Origin: an uncultured bacterium
GTDB taxonomy: Bacteria; DRYD01
Assembly: GCA_937139605.1 (NCBI GenBank)
Contig: CAKZQG010000041.1
Coordinates: forward strand, 1-35,511
Direction of reading: 5' to 3'
DNA length: 35,511 nt
Shown here: piece by piece, positions 33,485 to 35,511 of the stretch
How the letters are laid out: each line of letters begins with the position of its first letter
Position numbering within the stretch: position 1 is the first letter of the stretch
The notes under the pieces: generated by a model
Seen by the model: the letters and a program-made list of their open reading frames with translations, nothing else
What the model was told of the DNA's origin: nothing
Database searches by the model: none
Position numbers and translations under genes: made by a program

Positions 33485-35335
33485 ATGAGGGTATTGAAAC
33501 TATTATTTATTTATATTTTTATTTTGGTGTGTTTTGTTATTTTTTCTTTAATAGAAGTTTTAGCAGGAGTTGATTTAATTGAAAAAAAAGAAGGAAATTT
33601 TATAGTTTATTATTCTAAAATAAATAAAACTCTTAATAAGGTTTTTTATATTCATAAAAATTATTATTCAAAAGATATTATTGATGTTTTAGATTATTTT
33701 AGTAAAAATGTAGATAATTATCAGGATATTAAATATGTTTATGATGATTATAGGGGTGTTTATACTATATTTTTAAAAGGGAAAAGGTTAGTATCTATTG
33801 ATAAGAGATTATCTTTTTTAAGTGGGTATTCTTCTAAAGAAGGATTATTAAATAGTTATTTAATTTTATTAAGGAATTATGTTGATTTAATTCCACCTGT
33901 ATTTTTTGAAAAGAATTACTTGTTAGCTTTGGTTAATAAAGAGTATTATATAAAAATAGCTAATAGGAAGGGTGTGTCTTATAATGTGTTTGCTGATGAT
34001 AATTTAGCTGTTAGTTTAATTAATAATAATTTATTAAAAATAACTCCTATGAAAGTTGGAAATTATTCTTTAAAAATAGTTGCTAATAATAATAATAGTG
34101 TTTTTGAAGATGAATTAATAATAGATTCTAAAATCCCTGTTTTTGATGTATTATTTAGTAATTATTTTATTTCTTATTCTACTGATTTTAATTATTTAAA
34201 AAAGGTTAATTGGTTTGATTCTCTTATTTTACCTAATATAAAATTTAATTATCTAAATAAAGTTGATAATAACAATAACGATAATAATAATAATTTTATT
34301 AAATTAGATTATAGCTATGATTTTAAAAATAATAAATTAGTATATAGGATATTTCCTAAAAAACAAAATTTTAATAAAGATTTTTATTATTTGAATACTG
34401 AGAAAGTTGTTTTAAATTTTGAAAAGAGGGATATATATAATCCTATTGGGTTTGATTATTTAATAATAACGAATAATCCTGAGAAAATAAAAGATGAGGG
34501 GTTATTATATGAGAATTATTTACAAGCTGATTCTGATTATTTTATTTGGTTTCATCATTTATTCTTAAATAATAAATATTTTATTATACAGCTTGATAAT
34601 GAAAATAATTTTAAAGTAGATATAAATTATTACTTAGATTATGAAATATCTTTTAATGAAATACAAAGTGGGATTAATGCTTCTTATTATTTTTTTGATT
34701 TTTTGAATAATAATAGATTTATTAGATTAAGTATGAGTCCTAAATCTAGCATGTTTTTATTTTGTAATAATCTTAAAAAAGATAATATATTATCTGGTTT
34801 TGCTTATTTGAAAGCTAATAATCCTTTAAAAATTAAAATATATGCTATTAATAATAAGTATCAATTTAATAAGGAATTACCATATCTGGATAATGATAAT
34901 TCTTTAAGATCTACTGGAAAATTTGATAAACCTTTTATTCAAAAGGATATTACTTTTTATTTATCTAATCAATTTTATTCTCTTAGGATTCCTATAAAAG
35001 AGGAGGAATTGAAGTTAGCTAATTTTAATAATGCTAATAATGTTAGTAGTTTAAATTATTCTAATTATGGGGTGGTTTATAAGATAAGACTAAATATTAT
35101 AAATAATACTGCATTTAAGCAGAAGGTATTTTTATATGGTTCTAGTGTATCTGGTTATACTCCTTTTGTCTTTTTATATAAAGGAAATATTTTTAGAGCT
35201 GATTCTGGGATGTATAAAAATTTACTTACTTTTTATTTAGAACCTAATGAAGAAATTAATGAAAATATCTATTTTCTTATAACTCCTGGTCTATTTTATC
35301 CTATTGAATTAGAATTAACTACTAATAAATTATAA
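33485..35335 (+). CDS. Large exported protein of unknown function
   Basis: 616 residues. The N-terminus is a signal peptide (MRVLKLLFIYIFILVCFVIFSLIEVLA|GVD, type I-like cleavage) or a membrane anchor. The mature part is Asn/Asp/Tyr-rich and mainly beta in appearance. Around 176-212 it reads like an Ig/cadherin-type repeat (NLAVSLINNNLLKITPMKVGNYSLKIVAN), suggesting a two-domain or multi-domain periplasmic or surface protein. A hydrophilic linker DNNNNDNNNN is at about 260-269. The C-terminal third repeats beta-strand-like patterns (NYGVVYKIRLNIINNTAFKQKVFLYG). No enzymatic motif is seen. It begins 120 bases after the preceding gene and has an unusual start region (see 33462-33470). I cannot assign a family. 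Confidence 0.65.
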   Translation: MRVLKLLFIYIFILVCFVIFSLIEVLAGVDLIEKKEGNFIVYYSKINKTLNKVFYIHKNYYSKDIIDVLDYFSKNVDNYQDIKYVYDDYRGVYTIFLKGKRLVSIDKRLSFLSGYSSKEGLLNSYLILLRNYVDLIPPVFFEKNYLLALVNKEYYIKIANRKGVSYNVFADDNLAVSLINNNLLKITPMKVGNYSLKIVANNNNSVFEDELIIDSKIPVFDVLFSNYFISYSTDFNYLKKVNWFDSLILPNIKFNYLNKVDNNNNDNNNNFIKLDYSYDFKNNKLVYRIFPKKQNFNKDFYYLNTEKVVLNFEKRDIYNPIGFDYLIITNNPEKIKDEGLLYENYLQADSDYFIWFHHLFLNNKYFIIQLDNENNFKVDINYYLDYEISFNEIQSGINASYYFFDFLNNNRFIRLSMSPKSSMFLFCNNLKKDNILSGFAYLKANNPLKIKIYAINNKYQFNKELPYLDNDNSLRSTGKFDKPFIQKDITFYLSNQFYSLRIPIKEEELKLANFNNANNVSSLNYSNYGVVYKIRLNIINNTAFKQKVFLYGSSVSGYTPFVFLYKGNIFRADSGMYKNLLTFYLEPNEEINENIYFLITPGLFYPIELELTTNKL

Positions 35336-35464
35336 ACTATTTTAAATATTATTTCTTTGTTATTTTTGATTTATTTTATTTTAATTTTATTTCAATTTTA
35401 TTTTAGAATTTTTTTATTATTCTTTTGTTAAAATTTTTTAGTTTTTTTATTTTTTAAGAAAATA

Positions 35465-35508
35465 TTTTTGAAGTTGTATATTAGAATTTTTGAAGTTATA
35501 TAAAAGAA
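35465..35508. repeat. 22-bp tandem T-tract repeat at the right window edge
   Basis: TTTTTGAAGTTGTATATTAGAA (35465-35486) shares 19 of 22 bases with TTTTTGAAGTTATATAAAAGAA (35487-35508). The preceding 100 bases (from about 35340) also alternate T runs with short words such as TTTTAGAA. This resembles the style of the arrays at 350-4070 and may be the beginning of another array outside the window. No gene lies in 35336-35511. Confidence 0.5.
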
Positions 35509-35511
35509 TGT

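Overview
The window comes from a very AT-rich bacterium. TGA works as a stop (several ATGA stop/start overlaps) and TGG as Trp, so the ordinary bacterial code fits. A lipoprotein signal, a prepilin-like leader and a surface-polysaccharide nucleotide-sugar dehydrogenase suggest a diderm-like cell. No rRNA or tRNA gene is visible, and I cannot name the lineage. It looks like a poorly sampled, low-GC, possibly anaerobic or thermophilic group, because a TreT-type trehalose synthase with its small partner is typical of such lineages; this is inference only.

Layout. Bases 1-193 hold the start of a minus-strand lipoprotein that runs off the left edge. Bases about 350-4325 are almost free of intact genes. 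A T-rich array of about 19-bp degenerate repeats (350-1140) is followed by two decayed minus-strand genes of the Rpn/PD-(D/E)XK transposase-nuclease type (1227-2574). Next comes an A-rich array of the same repeat in the opposite orientation (2735-3350), then a second T-rich repeat field (3400-4070). Bases 4391-22000 are mainly housekeeping genes. rpsB is preceded by a potential leader pseudoknot. It is followed by a small membrane protein, gyrB, a 1200-residue soluble hybrid sensor kinase, and a glutamine-dependent nadE that overlaps the kinase gene. A convergent minus-strand group follows: UDP-sugar dehydrogenase, fluoride channel, rRNA methyltransferase. Then come solitary leuC, a treT-like glycosyltransferase coupled to a DUF5752-like gene, and divergent uvrC.

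Bases 21763-26363 hold three tandem paralogues of an AAA-ATPase fused to a PD-(D/E)XK nuclease. They are translationally coupled, mosaic among themselves, and purine-loaded unlike the neighbours. Downstream lie a 1030-residue prepilin-like protein whose body carries Asp-box (beta-propeller-like) motifs, mfd, an unrecognised 270-residue protein and a large exported protein. The right edge begins what may be another T-tract repeat array.

How it fits together. uvrC and mfd belong to nucleotide excision repair, although UvrC lacks its usual C-terminal HhH module. The best candidates for undescribed biology are the divergent repeat arrays around the decayed Rpn genes, the recombining AAA-nuclease trio, the pilin-propeller fusion and the rpsB leader pseudoknot.
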